Position numbers and translations under genes: made by a program
Shown here: positions 52,916 through 61,063 of the stretch, in pieces
Layout of the letters: every line of letters begins with the position of its first letter
How positions within the stretch are numbered: the stretch's first letter is position 1
Notes under the pieces: model-generated
Database searches by the model: none
What the model was told of the DNA's origin: nothing
The model's input: the letters and a program-made list of their open reading frames with translations, nothing else
Assembly: GCA_902799875.1 (NCBI GenBank)
Contig: CADCCH010000005.1
Span: 65,384 to 129,383 of the forward strand
Reading direction: 5' to 3'
Length of the DNA stretch: 64,000 nucleotides
DNA from: an uncultured Bacteroidales bacterium
GTDB taxonomy: Bacteria > Bacteroidota > Bacteroidia > Bacteroidales > Paludibacteraceae

Positions 52916-53824
52916 TTATTTTTTATTAATATCGGAAGTCTCGGTCGAGCAGACATAGAAGATATCCGTGGTTGCGTCTTCTTGGGTATGCGTATAGAGG
53001 TTATTTTGCCTCAACTCGCTAATCGTCAAGCTGATGACAATAAGTACAAATATCACCACAAAACTCATCACCGCGCTTACCACCAAACGCCATAATGTAT
53101 CCCAATAACCGTAACCGAAGAGTTGCTTGTAGATAATGTACATATACGCGTAACTAAGCGTTACCGCCAGGGTGGTTGATTCGGCAAAAATAGAATCGAA
53201 CAAAAACGATAATATCGCTACGTACACCTGCACAAAGAATCCCTCCGGAATCGTATGATGCGGGTAGCGGGGCGCGTTGCGGAACAACCACCACGTCGGC
53301 AGTATGAAGAAACAACCGGAGAGCAAGGCATTGATATTTTCATGATTCTGCAACCAAGTCATTGCAAAGTCCAAATACCGGAATCCGGTGACCACAGGTT
53401 CTTTCACAGGCGCAGGGAAGAAAAACTGAACTACCGCTATGATAGCCGCTAATATAAACAGCAGTTTGACCGGCGGATAACTAACCTGCCGCTTACCGCT
53501 GATGTAATCGCGCACCAGATATCCGGGACGCCAAAGCATTTGCCAGAGGGTATAGATACCCGACCGTGATTCGATGCCCCATAACTGCCCTATTCCCTCC
53601 CACAGGGTGAGCCAACCGATACGACCGTGGCGGGCGGCCTGGGAACATACCGGACAATAATTGCCCTTGAAGGTATGCCCACAGTTATTACATACATGCT
53701 CGGTCTCATCCATCCGATAGGTCCTCGGATTTTCCTGCCAGGCCCTGAACGCCCGCCATCGGTCTGCCAGCCGTTTGCGCAGTCTGCCCATGTATGGGCT
53801 CGTCTTATCTGTTTTGATTTTCAT
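52916..53824 (-). CDS. DUF3667 membrane protein with an N-terminal zinc ribbon
   Basis: A 302-residue protein: CNNCGHTFKGNYCPVCSQ (zinc ribbon, about residues 46-63) is followed by the DUF3667 core (LWQMLWRPGYLVRDYISGKR) and about five membrane helices. Function unknown. It probably forms an operon with the nitroreductase lipoprotein. No clear -33/-7 promoter is seen upstream. Confidence 0.85.
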   Translation of the reverse strand: MKIKTDKTSPYMGRLRKRLADRWRAFRAWQENPRTYRMDETEHVCNNCGHTFKGNYCPVCSQAARHGRIGWLTLWEGIGQLWGIESRSGIYTLWQMLWRPGYLVRDYISGKRQVSYPPVKLLFILAAIIAVVQFFFPAPVKEPVVTGFRYLDFAMTWLQNHENINALLSGCFFILPTWWLFRNAPRYPHHTIPEGFFVQVYVAILSFLFDSIFAESTTLAVTLSYAYMYIIYKQLFGYGYWDTLWRLVVSAVMSFVVIFVLIVISLTISELRQNNLYTHTQEDATTDIFYVCSTETSDINKK

Positions 53825-53863
53825 TATTTTACACACATTATTCGATTTTCACTGCTCTGTTGT

Positions 53864-54100
53864 TTACATTACTTGCTGTTTGAAGGCTTTAGGGCTCAGG
53901 CCTGTCCTGCGTTTGAAGAAAGTACCGAAATGGGATTGGTTTTGGAAGCCGAGTCGGTCGGAGATTTGTTGGATAGAAAGTGAAGTAGAGGACAAAAGGG
54001 ACTTGGCTTGACGCGTTAAGGCCTCGTCGATATCAAGGATACGTGCGGTCTCGTAGCCCATTCCGCTACTGGCCCCTGTAATAAGAATAACTTTTTGCAT
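53864..54100 (-). pseudogene. Fusion relic: SDR start joined to an AraC-type HTH end
   Basis: A 78-codon open frame. The first 20 residues ([20 protein letters not shown]) are the nucleotide-binding start of a short-chain dehydrogenase. From about residue 22 it switches to the last 56 residues of an AraC regulator ([33 protein letters not shown]). An in-frame deletion between two neighbouring genes explains this. Neither half can work as its parent would; a lone half HTH has only residual DNA-binding potential. It still has a good promoter. Confidence 0.8.
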
Positions 54101-54129
54101 TATTTCATTGTATTTGCGCTATTTCAGCG

Positions 54130-54160
54130 CAAAGGTACAAAAAAAATCCCATATATACAA
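54130..54160 (-). promoter_or_regulatory. Promoter of the SDR/AraC relic, within a terminator
   Basis: Minus strand TTG (54158-54160), 20 nt, TACCTTTG (54130-54137). The TTG lies in the loop region of the overlapping terminator hairpin. Confidence 0.75.
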
Positions 54161-54179
54161 GAATATACGGGATTTTTTT
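54140..54179 (-). terminator. Terminator of the DUF4491 gene
   Basis: AAAAAAATCCC (54140-54150) pairs with GGGATTTTTTT (54169-54179), with a further TATA pairing inside. The T run directly precedes the -7 box of the next leftward gene. Confidence 0.8.
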
Positions 54180-54194
54180 GCTTTTGCAGCCATT

Positions 54195-54488
54195 TTAGTA
54201 TTCGTTTTTGCGTTTGGGGTTCATGGGAAACCATCCTTTTCGGACACGTTCACGCTGATGAAAAACCTCGCCGATACCCCATAAAGAAGAGAAAGCAAAG
54301 ATACCCAAGAAGATGGACAGATATGTGTTCTCCACGAACAACGAGCCGCCGGCTGTCAGAAGTCCGACGATGAGAAATGCCCACCAGGATTTGACACCGA
54401 AATAGTACTCTGCCTTGATGACCAGCGGATGAAAAAGTCCGATACACAGGAACGCGCCTGCGCCCAAAAGAATTCCTTCGAAGTTCAT
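54195..54488 (-). CDS. DUF4491 membrane protein
   Basis: A 97-residue protein with three membrane spans and the DUF4491 motifs GAFLCIGLFHPLVIKAEYYF and WGIGEVFHQRERVRKGWFP. Function unknown; restricted mainly to Bacteroidota and Firmicutes (family knowledge). ATG 54488 follows a long TAAATG repeat spacer that begins at the stop codon of the upstream gene. Confidence 0.85.
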   Translation of the reverse strand: MNFEGILLGAGAFLCIGLFHPLVIKAEYYFGVKSWWAFLIVGLLTAGGSLFVENTYLSIFLGIFAFSSLWGIGEVFHQRERVRKGWFPMNPKRKNEY

Positions 54489-54492
54489 AAAA

Positions 54493-54541
54493 ACATTTAC
54501 CATTTAGTCATTTACCATTTATTTAGTCATTTAGACATTTA
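54493..54541 (-). repeat. TAAATG repeat spacer
   Basis: Read leftward from the stop codon of the upstream gene: TAAATGTC, TAAATGAC, TAAATAAATGG, TAAATGAC, TAAATGG, TAAATG, then the DUF4491 start. Stops and starts overlap in every unit. Confidence 0.75.
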
Positions 54542-55189
54542 GTGGCAGAACATAAAACCAAAATAGAGGCGTGGGCCGGTTGGTAGACATAATTCGCTTT
54601 TATGGAAGGCCAACATCCAATCGAGACGGAAGGTGATATGTACCTTGCGCGTGAGACAATAATCGCAACCGACGTACGGCGTGACATAGAAGAACGATTG
54701 CTTATGAAAGGTGCTGTTCTGATCCCGTTCCCAGCTGTTTTGATCGCCTTCCAGGATATACAGCCCTTTCAGCGAACCGCCTCCGATGACTCCGCCGATA
54801 TAGGGCCAGGCTTTGTCCAATCGCCAACAGCAATCGGCCAACACACCTCCACAACCGACCCGCACATAACTGCCATTTTTCAGCACATCCCTACAATCGG
54901 TCATAGCGCTTGGCATCGTACTTACAAAACCTTCAAAACCCGTGCGCAGATGTTTCCACAAATGCACACGCAACGCGCCGCCGATACCGAATAGCGCACC
55001 TTGCGGAGAGCACGAACGACCATCTGCGGTCTTGGGAGCATTACCGTCCTGACCGAATAAATAGCCGGTATGCAGCATCATTCCGCCGGAGAACCCCTGA
55101 TAGACCTTGTTCTTCGCGATTCCTTCGCTCACCTGCGCACACATCCCGCACGCAAACAATAAACATATAAATAGTACCCTTATTCGCAT
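54539..55189 (-). CDS. Predicted small outer-membrane or periplasmic beta protein
   Basis: A 216-residue exported protein (signal MRIRVLFICLLFACGMCAQ). The body alternates glycine-rich turns with amphipathic strands (YQGFSGGMMLHTGYLFG, LFGIGGALRVHLWKHLRTGF, PYVGCDYCLTRKVHITFRLD) and ends in LYFGFMFCH, as in small outer-membrane barrels. It contains nine or more cysteines, unusual for a barrel. Family not recognised. Confidence 0.68.
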   Translation of the reverse strand: MRIRVLFICLLFACGMCAQVSEGIAKNKVYQGFSGGMMLHTGYLFGQDGNAPKTADGRSCSPQGALFGIGGALRVHLWKHLRTGFEGFVSTMPSAMTDCRDVLKNGSYVRVGCGGVLADCCWRLDKAWPYIGGVIGGGSLKGLYILEGDQNSWERDQNSTFHKQSFFYVTPYVGCDYCLTRKVHITFRLDWMLAFHKSELCLPTGPRLYFGFMFCH

Positions 55190-55261
55190 CGTGTCATGTA
55201 CTTTTTCACAAACAACCTGCTACCACGAGAGCCGGCCCAAGACCGGATCAAAATCCGGCGG

Positions 55262-55269
55262 CAAAGGTA
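55262..55269 (-). promoter_or_regulatory. -7 box of the small outer-membrane protein gene
   Basis: Minus strand TACCTTTG, 72 nt from the start codon. No TTG at the expected -33 distance; a TTCTTAA-rich stretch lies there instead. Confidence 0.55.
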
Positions 55270-55298
55270 CTGCTTTTTTCTTAAACCTCGCTTAAGAT

Positions 55299-55310
55299 TT
55301 TCTTAAGAAA
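55299..55310. repeat. Palindrome TTTCTTAAGAAA over the winged-helix gene's stop
   Basis: A perfect 12-bp palindrome covering the stop codon at 55303-55305, with further CTTAAG and TTCTTAAA copies at 55291 and 55279, just upstream of the next leftward promoter. Confidence 0.55.
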
Positions 55311-55917
55311 CATCAAAATCACTATAAATAGGGATACGCAACTCGTTGATAGTGCCGTTTACGTCCAGACAGAGGATGAAATTCTTCATAGTTAATTGGG
55401 ATGTTAAGCGAAGGACACCCGGTTGTGCGCTTGGCAACAAGGCCGTTAACACACTGTCCAACATCTGCCTCAAGGCGTTCGGTTCGATCGTGATCTCGTT
55501 CACAAAGGGCGTTAGATGTATTTGTGCAACAAGTCCTTTCGCACTAATCTCCGTTTCGCGGCTACGCAGCCAATCCGTCAGAAATGCTTGTAAGTCAATA
55601 GTATAGTGCGTCACATTCTGCTCAACATGGAATATAAAACCTATTCCACGAATAGTCTCTATCGGTTCTTTCTTCGTCCAACCTAACTTGCGCCGCAAGG
55701 CATTGAGATGTACGTCGATGGTACCGGTATCGTACTGGAAGCGGTCTCCCCACACATGGTCTAATACCATCTGCCGTGTGCAGATCCGATTCGGGTGCGC
55801 CGAAAGAAACTCCAACAAGCCATACTCCAGTCCGGTCAGATGAACCGCTTGTCCGTGTTTGCGAACACTCCTCTGTTCGCGGTCAATCTCTATTTGGTTG
55901 GTAATGTTGAGGTACAT
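55303..55917 (-). CDS. OmpR-type winged helix fused to a degenerate HATPase-like domain
   Basis: A 204-residue protein. Residues 1-98 are an OmpR/PhoB winged helix (LTGLEYGLLEFLSAHPNRIC, DVHLNALRRKLGW, IETIRGIGFIF) with no receiver domain. Residues 105-200 resemble the start of a histidine-kinase ATPase domain: EPNALRQMLDSVLTALLPSA is N-box-like (the usual Asn replaced by Thr) and FILCLDVNGTI recalls the G1 DxG motif, but the lid and G2 box are missing. It may be a one-component regulator sensing a nucleotide, or a partner binding a kinase. It follows the MBL gene by 3 nt. Confidence 0.7.
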   Translation of the reverse strand: MYLNITNQIEIDREQRSVRKHGQAVHLTGLEYGLLEFLSAHPNRICTRQMVLDHVWGDRFQYDTGTIDVHLNALRRKLGWTKKEPIETIRGIGFIFHVEQNVTHYTIDLQAFLTDWLRSRETEISAKGLVAQIHLTPFVNEITIEPNALRQMLDSVLTALLPSAQPGVLRLTSQLTMKNFILCLDVNGTINELRIPIYSDFDVS

Positions 55918-55920
55918 GGG

Positions 55921-56997
55921 TTAATAATTTACTACTGTACCTATCGGAGCGTCCAACAGGTGAATATTGTGTTTGATTGCGATGTCGTGTGCCACGGTGG
56001 ACGGTTCGGACCATGGATGGACGGAAAGGGCAAACTTGTTATGGTGGACGGTGAAGACCTGCTTAGTTTGAAGGTCAAGGATTACCTTTTCAAGGTCTTC
56101 CGGTGTGGTGTGGATATATTTCCAATTAGCGTTGTATTGCCCATTCTCTAAAAGCGCCAAGTCAACCGCTCCGAAGCGTTCATGTATTTCCGCAAAACGT
56201 TTGTCGTAACCTCCGTCGCCGCCAATATAGACCTTACGTCCACCGTCTTCCACCATGAACGATGCCCAGAGTGTCTGATTACGTTTGCCCAAAAGACGAT
56301 TACTAAAATGACGACTTGGCAGACAAGTAATTCTGATAGCTGAAGGCTGACAGTTGATAGCTAAATCTTCGAACCAATCGAGTTCGTAGATTTGTTCCTC
56401 CTTATACCCCCAATAGCGCAGATAATCGTCGATACCGAGAGGACAAACAACCTGTTTCACGCGCTCACGGATGTCACGCAAGGTCGCATACTCCATATGA
56501 TCCCAATGCTCGTGCGTGATGATGAGCACATCGATATCCGACAGGTCTTCCGGTCGATATATGTCCGTGCCCGGAAAGGCTTTCAGCATCATCGACGACG
56601 GCCATTCCGGTTTGAGTACCGGGTCAACCAAGTACCGCTTGCCGTTCAAACAGAACAGGTACGACGAATGTCCGAACCATACGAGCCAATCGCTATCGAT
56701 AGGCAGGTTCTTGAGGTCTGTTTTGACCGCAGGTATCGGTTGTTGCGGCACACGCAGCGTGTCTTTGTCTGTCAGAAAACGCCATAATGTACCCCTCGTG
56801 CTTGCGGAGTCCCCTGTGAATTGCGGAGTCGGCACCTGGTTCTGGAACATCCCGTCTCTGTAGTTCGGTGATGCCTCAATACGCTCCTTTGATACATGTC
56901 TCCACAGCCCGAAAGCAGGATGTGACAACACAGCCAACCCTGCTCCTACAAGCAGTACGATGATGCCTAATATGACCATAAGAACTTTCATTTTCAT
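55921..56997 (-). CDS. MBL-fold metal-dependent hydrolase, NAPE-PLD/UlaG-like, membrane-anchored
   Basis: A 358-residue protein with an N-terminal membrane anchor (residues 5-28). The metallo-beta-lactamase zinc motif THEHWDHMEY, the downstream His in LPSRHFSNRL, GGDGGYDKR and the C-terminal HHNKFALS complete the site. Relatives hydrolyse phospholipid-type or lactone substrates; the substrate here is unknown. An ATG at 56991 is equally possible. It is coupled to the winged-helix gene downstream. Confidence 0.87.
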   Translation of the reverse strand: MKMKVLMVILGIIVLLVGAGLAVLSHPAFGLWRHVSKERIEASPNYRDGMFQNQVPTPQFTGDSASTRGTLWRFLTDKDTLRVPQQPIPAVKTDLKNLPIDSDWLVWFGHSSYLFCLNGKRYLVDPVLKPEWPSSMMLKAFPGTDIYRPEDLSDIDVLIITHEHWDHMEYATLRDIRERVKQVVCPLGIDDYLRYWGYKEEQIYELDWFEDLAINCQPSAIRITCLPSRHFSNRLLGKRNQTLWASFMVEDGGRKVYIGGDGGYDKRFAEIHERFGAVDLALLENGQYNANWKYIHTTPEDLEKVILDLQTKQVFTVHHNKFALSVHPWSEPSTVAHDIAIKHNIHLLDAPIGTVVNY

Positions 56998-57068
56998 TTC
57001 TTCTTTACTATAGTGCGTAATTCAACTACGCGGTCATACACAAACAGCAGTAATCCTAAATATCAGGG

Positions 57069-57413
57069 TTATTCTGCTCTTTGTAATGCGGCGCGACCAA
57101 TGTCGGTCATCAGACCGCGGGACTCCAAGTCGGCACAACGCTGTTTATTCAGTTCTGTCCAATGGCTGCGTTTCTGTCGTGGCGACAATCGTTGAGCCAA
57201 TCGTCCGTCCGGCAGACGTTTGAGGGTTGAATCAATCCATCCGAAACAAAGCGATTCTTCCACCACATCGAGATATGGCAGACACACACCTTCGGGTTTT
57301 TTCTTGCCGCGGTACATAGCAATCCAGCAGCATTTTGCTGATGCCGCATTAAGTTCGAACCACTTTCTGAGTTGTCCACGCTCGTTATATTCCAGCAGAT
57401 CAACTATTTCCAT
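57069..57413 (-). CDS. YdeI/OmpD-associated family protein
   Basis: A 114-residue cytosolic protein with the family motifs EGVCLPYLDVVEESLCFGWI and QRLSPRQKRSHWTELNKQRC. Members have been linked to resistance to polymyxin or bacteriocins; the mechanism is not established. ATG 57413 overlaps the GH43 gene by 10 nt. It is the last gene of the nine-gene leftward operon. Confidence 0.85.
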   Translation of the reverse strand: MEIVDLLEYNERGQLRKWFELNAASAKCCWIAMYRGKKKPEGVCLPYLDVVEESLCFGWIDSTLKRLPDGRLAQRLSPRQKRSHWTELNKQRCADLESRGLMTDIGRAALQRAE

Positions 57414-58819
57414 CCTTTTTGAATTTCGAACCAGTCGACATCGAGCCAACCGGCATCGTTAATCGTTTTTCTTCGCGTGCAGAAGAGACCTATTTGTGCA
57501 CCTGTCCAATATCCTTTCTCTGCTTGGAAAACATCACCGGATTTGGCCCAATGTTGGCCGTCCGAAGAGGTGTAGAACTGTCCTTGTTGATGTTCATTCA
57601 TACTTAGGCGCAAGTACATCCATTCATCAGAGACGGGCGGTTGAAGCGTGAAAGTCTTGCGTCCGAAAACAATCATTCCTGCTTGTTCCGTACCTGCCAG
57701 TTTCTTGTCGGGACAAGGTTTGAACCGTACACGTGCAGTAGCCGTAAAGGCGACGGAAGGGATCTTTTGCAGGATCATGTTCGGCATAAAGCCATCTTCT
57801 TTCTGCGGAGCGCTATAAAGCCGCAAGAGGCCATTATGGGCATCGCAGTAATACCATTTCGGATCGATGTATCCTCCGGCCCATTGCCAGTCGCCTTTCC
57901 TAGGCTTGCCGTATTCAGCTACCGGTTCTCCGTCTTTTCCCATTTCGGGCCAATCATCGACCCAGCGGACAGGTTGCAAATGAACGACTCGACCGGCTAC
58001 GCCTACATCTTGAAAATGAATGAACCAGTTTTCTCCTTCCGGTGTCTCTACCCAGCCTCCTTGATGAGGACCGTTAACGGCAGTATGGCCTTGCGACAAA
58101 GTTATTTTCCATTCATACGGGCCGTATATATTCTTACTTCGTTGCACCACTTGCCAGCCGGTAGAAACGCCTCCGGCCGGGTGCATGATATAATAGTATC
58201 CGTTTCGTTTGTACAGTTTCGGTCCCTCGCAGGTGGGATGTTCTGCATGACCGTCAAAGATGATACGACTTGGCGTTTTGACAGTCATCGCGTCTTCGTT
58301 CAGTTCCGCCATCAGCAGCACACTCTTCAGTCCTGCCCGACTACCTGCCAGAGCATGAACAAGCCACACACGACCGTCCTCGTCCCATAGCGGACAAGGG
58401 TCAATCAATCCTTTACCCGCCATCACCAAGACAGGTTCCTCCCAAGCGTGCAGTTGGCCGCGAATACAGTAAATACCGCGGTCCGGGTCTCCGTAAAAGA
58501 TATATAGTTGTCCATTGTGCTCGCGGATGGAAGGAGCCCAAACGAAATTACCGAGCACCGGATCTCCTTCTTTATATCCCGGCAAGCGATTAGGAATAGC
58601 GGCATCTTCGATAGACCAGTGAACCAAGTCTTTCGAGACTAAGATCTGCAAGCCCGGCACGCTGTTAAACGAAGAAGAAGTCATGAGATAGGTATCGCCT
58701 ACACGGATGATATCCGGGTCGGAATAGTCGTACGGAAGGATCGGATTGACATACCCTGGCACGGCTGCTATCAGCGAATATGCCAATAGTAAAAACAATA
58801 TAGTAGTGGACTTTCTCAT
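57404..58819 (-). CDS. Glycoside hydrolase family 43, beta-xylosidase/arabinofuranosidase-like
   Basis: A 471-residue exported enzyme (signal MRKSTTILFLLLAYSLIAAV). The five-bladed propeller carries the general base Asp in YSDPDIIRVGDTY, the pKa-modulating Asp in GLIDPCPLWD and the acid Glu in HPTCEGPKLY. The last 170 residues form a concanavalin-like accessory domain (ARVRFKPCPD, WMYLRLSMNEH). Acts on xylan or arabinoxylan oligosaccharides. It sits in an operon of unrelated genes with no SusC/SusD pair nearby. Confidence 0.92.
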   Translation of the reverse strand: MRKSTTILFLLLAYSLIAAVPGYVNPILPYDYSDPDIIRVGDTYLMTSSSFNSVPGLQILVSKDLVHWSIEDAAIPNRLPGYKEGDPVLGNFVWAPSIREHNGQLYIFYGDPDRGIYCIRGQLHAWEEPVLVMAGKGLIDPCPLWDEDGRVWLVHALAGSRAGLKSVLLMAELNEDAMTVKTPSRIIFDGHAEHPTCEGPKLYKRNGYYYIMHPAGGVSTGWQVVQRSKNIYGPYEWKITLSQGHTAVNGPHQGGWVETPEGENWFIHFQDVGVAGRVVHLQPVRWVDDWPEMGKDGEPVAEYGKPRKGDWQWAGGYIDPKWYYCDAHNGLLRLYSAPQKEDGFMPNMILQKIPSVAFTATARVRFKPCPDKKLAGTEQAGMIVFGRKTFTLQPPVSDEWMYLRLSMNEHQQGQFYTSSDGQHWAKSGDVFQAEKGYWTGAQIGLFCTRRKTINDAGWLDVDWFEIQKGWK

Positions 58820-58823
58820 ATCG

Positions 58824-59366
58824 TTATTTTATCTCTTGCAATTCACCTGTGACTGAATCGATGATAAAGCCGCGGATGGTTACATCTTTCGGGATGAGCG
58901 GATGAGTTCGGATGGTCTTTACAGTCTTACGAACGGAGGTCTCCGTATCGCGGAAACCTTCCAGCCAATGGTTGAGGTCAATGCCGCACTCACGAATAGT
59001 CTCGAGCGTCTCATCTTTGATGCCACGCGCTTTCATGACGTGGTGGAAATGGGCATAACTCATGTGACATGCACCGCATTGGGAATGGGCTACCACCATG
59101 ATCTCCTCTACGCCCAGTTCGTAGATAGCTACTATCAGGCTTCGCATCGCTGAATCAAAAGGTGTGATGATGAGTCCGCCGGCGTTCTTAATGATTTTCG
59201 CATCGCCGTTCTTGAGTCCGAGAGCAGCAGGAAGCAACTCCGTCAGGCGTGTATCCATACAAGTGAGTACCGCCAGTTTCTTGTCCGGGTACTTGTCGGT
59301 GATGTACTGCTCGTAACTTTTCTGCGCCACGAAGGAGCGGTTGTAATCAATAATTTGATCTATCAT
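58824..59366 (-). CDS. can: Beta-class carbonic anhydrase
   Basis: A 180-residue zinc enzyme interconverting CO2 and bicarbonate. Zinc ligands and dyad: LTCMDTRLTELLP (Cys, Asp-Arg), AHSQCGACHM (His and Cys), plus IIKNAGGLI. The length suits the short beta class. Its start overlaps the stop of the upstream small gene by 4 nt. Confidence 0.93.
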   Translation of the reverse strand: MIDQIIDYNRSFVAQKSYEQYITDKYPDKKLAVLTCMDTRLTELLPAALGLKNGDAKIIKNAGGLIITPFDSAMRSLIVAIYELGVEEIMVVAHSQCGACHMSYAHFHHVMKARGIKDETLETIRECGIDLNHWLEGFRDTETSVRKTVKTIRTHPLIPKDVTIRGFIIDSVTGELQEIK

Positions 59367-59620
59367 AACAATTGATTTAGTTTATCTTCTCGAATGATTT
59401 TTGGCGCAGACTTACCGGCAAGCACCAATATCTTCTTAGCCACAGGGGCACGATTAACTCCGTTTTTCTTGCCGTCACGGTAGATATGCAACTGCCGCGA
59501 ACGAACGACCGCCGTCAACGTCGGATCGGTCTCTATCTGCTCGCGGATGGCTCGATACTCGCCTTCAAACAGTTTCCGCTGCAGGTGGCTGCACATATTA
59601 GTGGTGTCAATTTTTATCAT
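59363..59620 (-). CDS. Small protein of unknown function (85 aa)
   Basis: Not recognised. MIKIDTTNMCSHLQRKLFEG, VVRSRQLHIYRDGKKN, ILVLAGKSAPKII: a short alpha/beta protein with a basic C-terminal half. The insert NGVNRAPVA lies between two KK dipeptides, as if a short stretch had been added in a continuous DGKKILVLAGK sequence. ATG 59620 overlaps the DUF4250 gene by 14 nt, so coupled translation is likely. Confidence 0.65.
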   Translation of the reverse strand: MIKIDTTNMCSHLQRKLFEGEYRAIREQIETDPTLTAVVRSRQLHIYRDGKKNGVNRAPVAKKILVLAGKSAPKIIREDKLNQLL

Positions 59621-59810
59621 AACCAATCGGTCTAAATTGTTCTTGTTCTTCGCTATACACATAACCGGCTTCGTAGAGAATCGCTTTGATCTTTTCCGGC
59701 TCGGTGTTGAAGTTATTGCATAATGATTCGAGCGAGTCAAATTCCTCGTCGCGGAGCAGCATGTTGATGCTTGAAACCAATATAGCAGGGTTTTGCGGTA
59801 AGTAATCCAT
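59607..59810 (-). CDS. DUF4250 protein
   Basis: A 67-residue protein with the DUF4250 pattern: LPQNPAILVSSINMLLRDEE, LESLCNNFNTEPEKIKAIL, YVYSEEQEQF. Function unknown. It starts 3 nt after the stop of the hydrolase gene. Confidence 0.85.
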   Translation of the reverse strand: MDYLPQNPAILVSSINMLLRDEEFDSLESLCNNFNTEPEKIKAILYEAGYVYSEEQEQFRPIGYDKN

Positions 59811-59813
59811 TGT

Positions 59814-60551
59814 TTATACTATTAAATCAGTTATTCGTTTGGCTACTTCATCAGGATGTTCGACTAGCAGTTGACCGTGGTTCATGCCATCGAAGACCTG
59901 CACATGTACTTTCGGGCAAATGGCCAGTAGATGCTTTATTTGCGGTTTCGCGACAAAGGCTTCTTTCGTACCGTACCAAAAATGAATGTCTGCGCCGGAT
60001 ATACTCTCTAATTTATTCGTATAGACGGATTTGTAGCCATCTAAAACAGCCTGTTTGCCACCCCACGGCCACGTTTTGCGGCACTCGTCCAACAGCACAT
60101 CGAAATAGTGCGAATGGAAAACAACCTTCCAAAATCCCGTCCAGTGGTAACACGTCCATACATTCGCCGCTTGGTAATAGCGCAACGGGTTGATGAGCCA
60201 TTTCGGTAGCGGCAACAATGGCGCAGCGTCTAAGATAGCATGGCCGATCACGATCTCATTGCGCTCCATGATACGCGAGAGGATTTTGCCGCCGAGCGAC
60301 AATCCGTAGGCACAATCCAAATGTCTGTCGTAATGCGCTTGCACATAGGCAATGATTTGCGAAGCTTGTTCGTCCACAGAGGTGAAGCGTGTGTGCTTGC
60401 CAAGCGTAAAACCGTCCACCTCCACGGCTATGATACGAAACCGCTCTTCCACCAAACGAATGAGAGGAAGGAATATCTCGTACGACACTCCCAATCCGGG
60501 AATGAGCAATAACGTCGGGGCTTTTTCGCTGCCGAAAATTTGGAAGTTCAT
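59814..60551 (-). CDS. Alpha/beta hydrolase
   Basis: A 245-residue hydrolase: oxyanion-type LLLIPGLGVSYEIF, nucleophile elbow GLSLGGK, Asp in WYGTKEAF region and His in GMNHGQLLVEHPDEV. No signal peptide. Substrate unknown. Overlaps the methyltransferase gene by 4 nt. Confidence 0.86.
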   Translation of the reverse strand: MNFQIFGSEKAPTLLLIPGLGVSYEIFLPLIRLVEERFRIIAVEVDGFTLGKHTRFTSVDEQASQIIAYVQAHYDRHLDCAYGLSLGGKILSRIMERNEIVIGHAILDAAPLLPLPKWLINPLRYYQAANVWTCYHWTGFWKVVFHSHYFDVLLDECRKTWPWGGKQAVLDGYKSVYTNKLESISGADIHFWYGTKEAFVAKPQIKHLLAICPKVHVQVFDGMNHGQLLVEHPDEVAKRITDLIV

Positions 60552-61048
60552 TTTTTACATGTCCATGGCAGAAACCGGCCGGTACGGCGGCAATAAGCTT
60601 CATATTCCTCGCCGAAATCACGGCGCAGCCGTTTCTCTTCGCTCAGTACTTGTACTATCATGATAGCCACGAAGATAACCCAAACAAGCAAAGCTTGCCA
60701 CGTCCAGAGCCACACGATATAACCGAGCAGATAGATGAACGTCCCCGTCAACATAGGATTGCGGTTGAGCCGATACGGTCCATCCACCATTAGATGTTGG
60801 GTGCGCGGACCTATCTCATGATCAAAAGCGTCCATCGGATTGCCTTTGCCGCGACGTTTCATATACACGATCGTCCATATACTGAGAGCCAAACCGCCGA
60901 TAATCAGCACACCTGTTATCGATGCGCGACACACGCCGATATGCTCCAATGCCGGCATACCTGATGCCAACCACATGATCGTCGGCAACAACACCACGAA
61001 CATCACTCCGCCGAGCACATAGCCGGCTATTGCACGAAACTTACTCAT
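60548..61048 (-). CDS. Isoprenylcysteine-carboxyl-methyltransferase-like membrane methyltransferase
   Basis: A 166-residue protein with four or five membrane helices and the ICMT/PEMT motifs GPYRLNRNPMLTGTFIYLLG and EEKRLRRDFGEEYEAYCRRT. Bacterial relatives methylate lipids or small molecules with S-adenosylmethionine; the substrate is unknown. It follows the CDF transporter gene by 15 nt. Confidence 0.87.
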   Translation of the reverse strand: MSKFRAIAGYVLGGVMFVVLLPTIMWLASGMPALEHIGVCRASITGVLIIGGLALSIWTIVYMKRRGKGNPMDAFDHEIGPRTQHLMVDGPYRLNRNPMLTGTFIYLLGYIVWLWTWQALLVWVIFVAIMIVQVLSEEKRLRRDFGEEYEAYCRRTGRFLPWTCKK

Positions 61049-61063
61049 ATGCTATCAGTTCTA

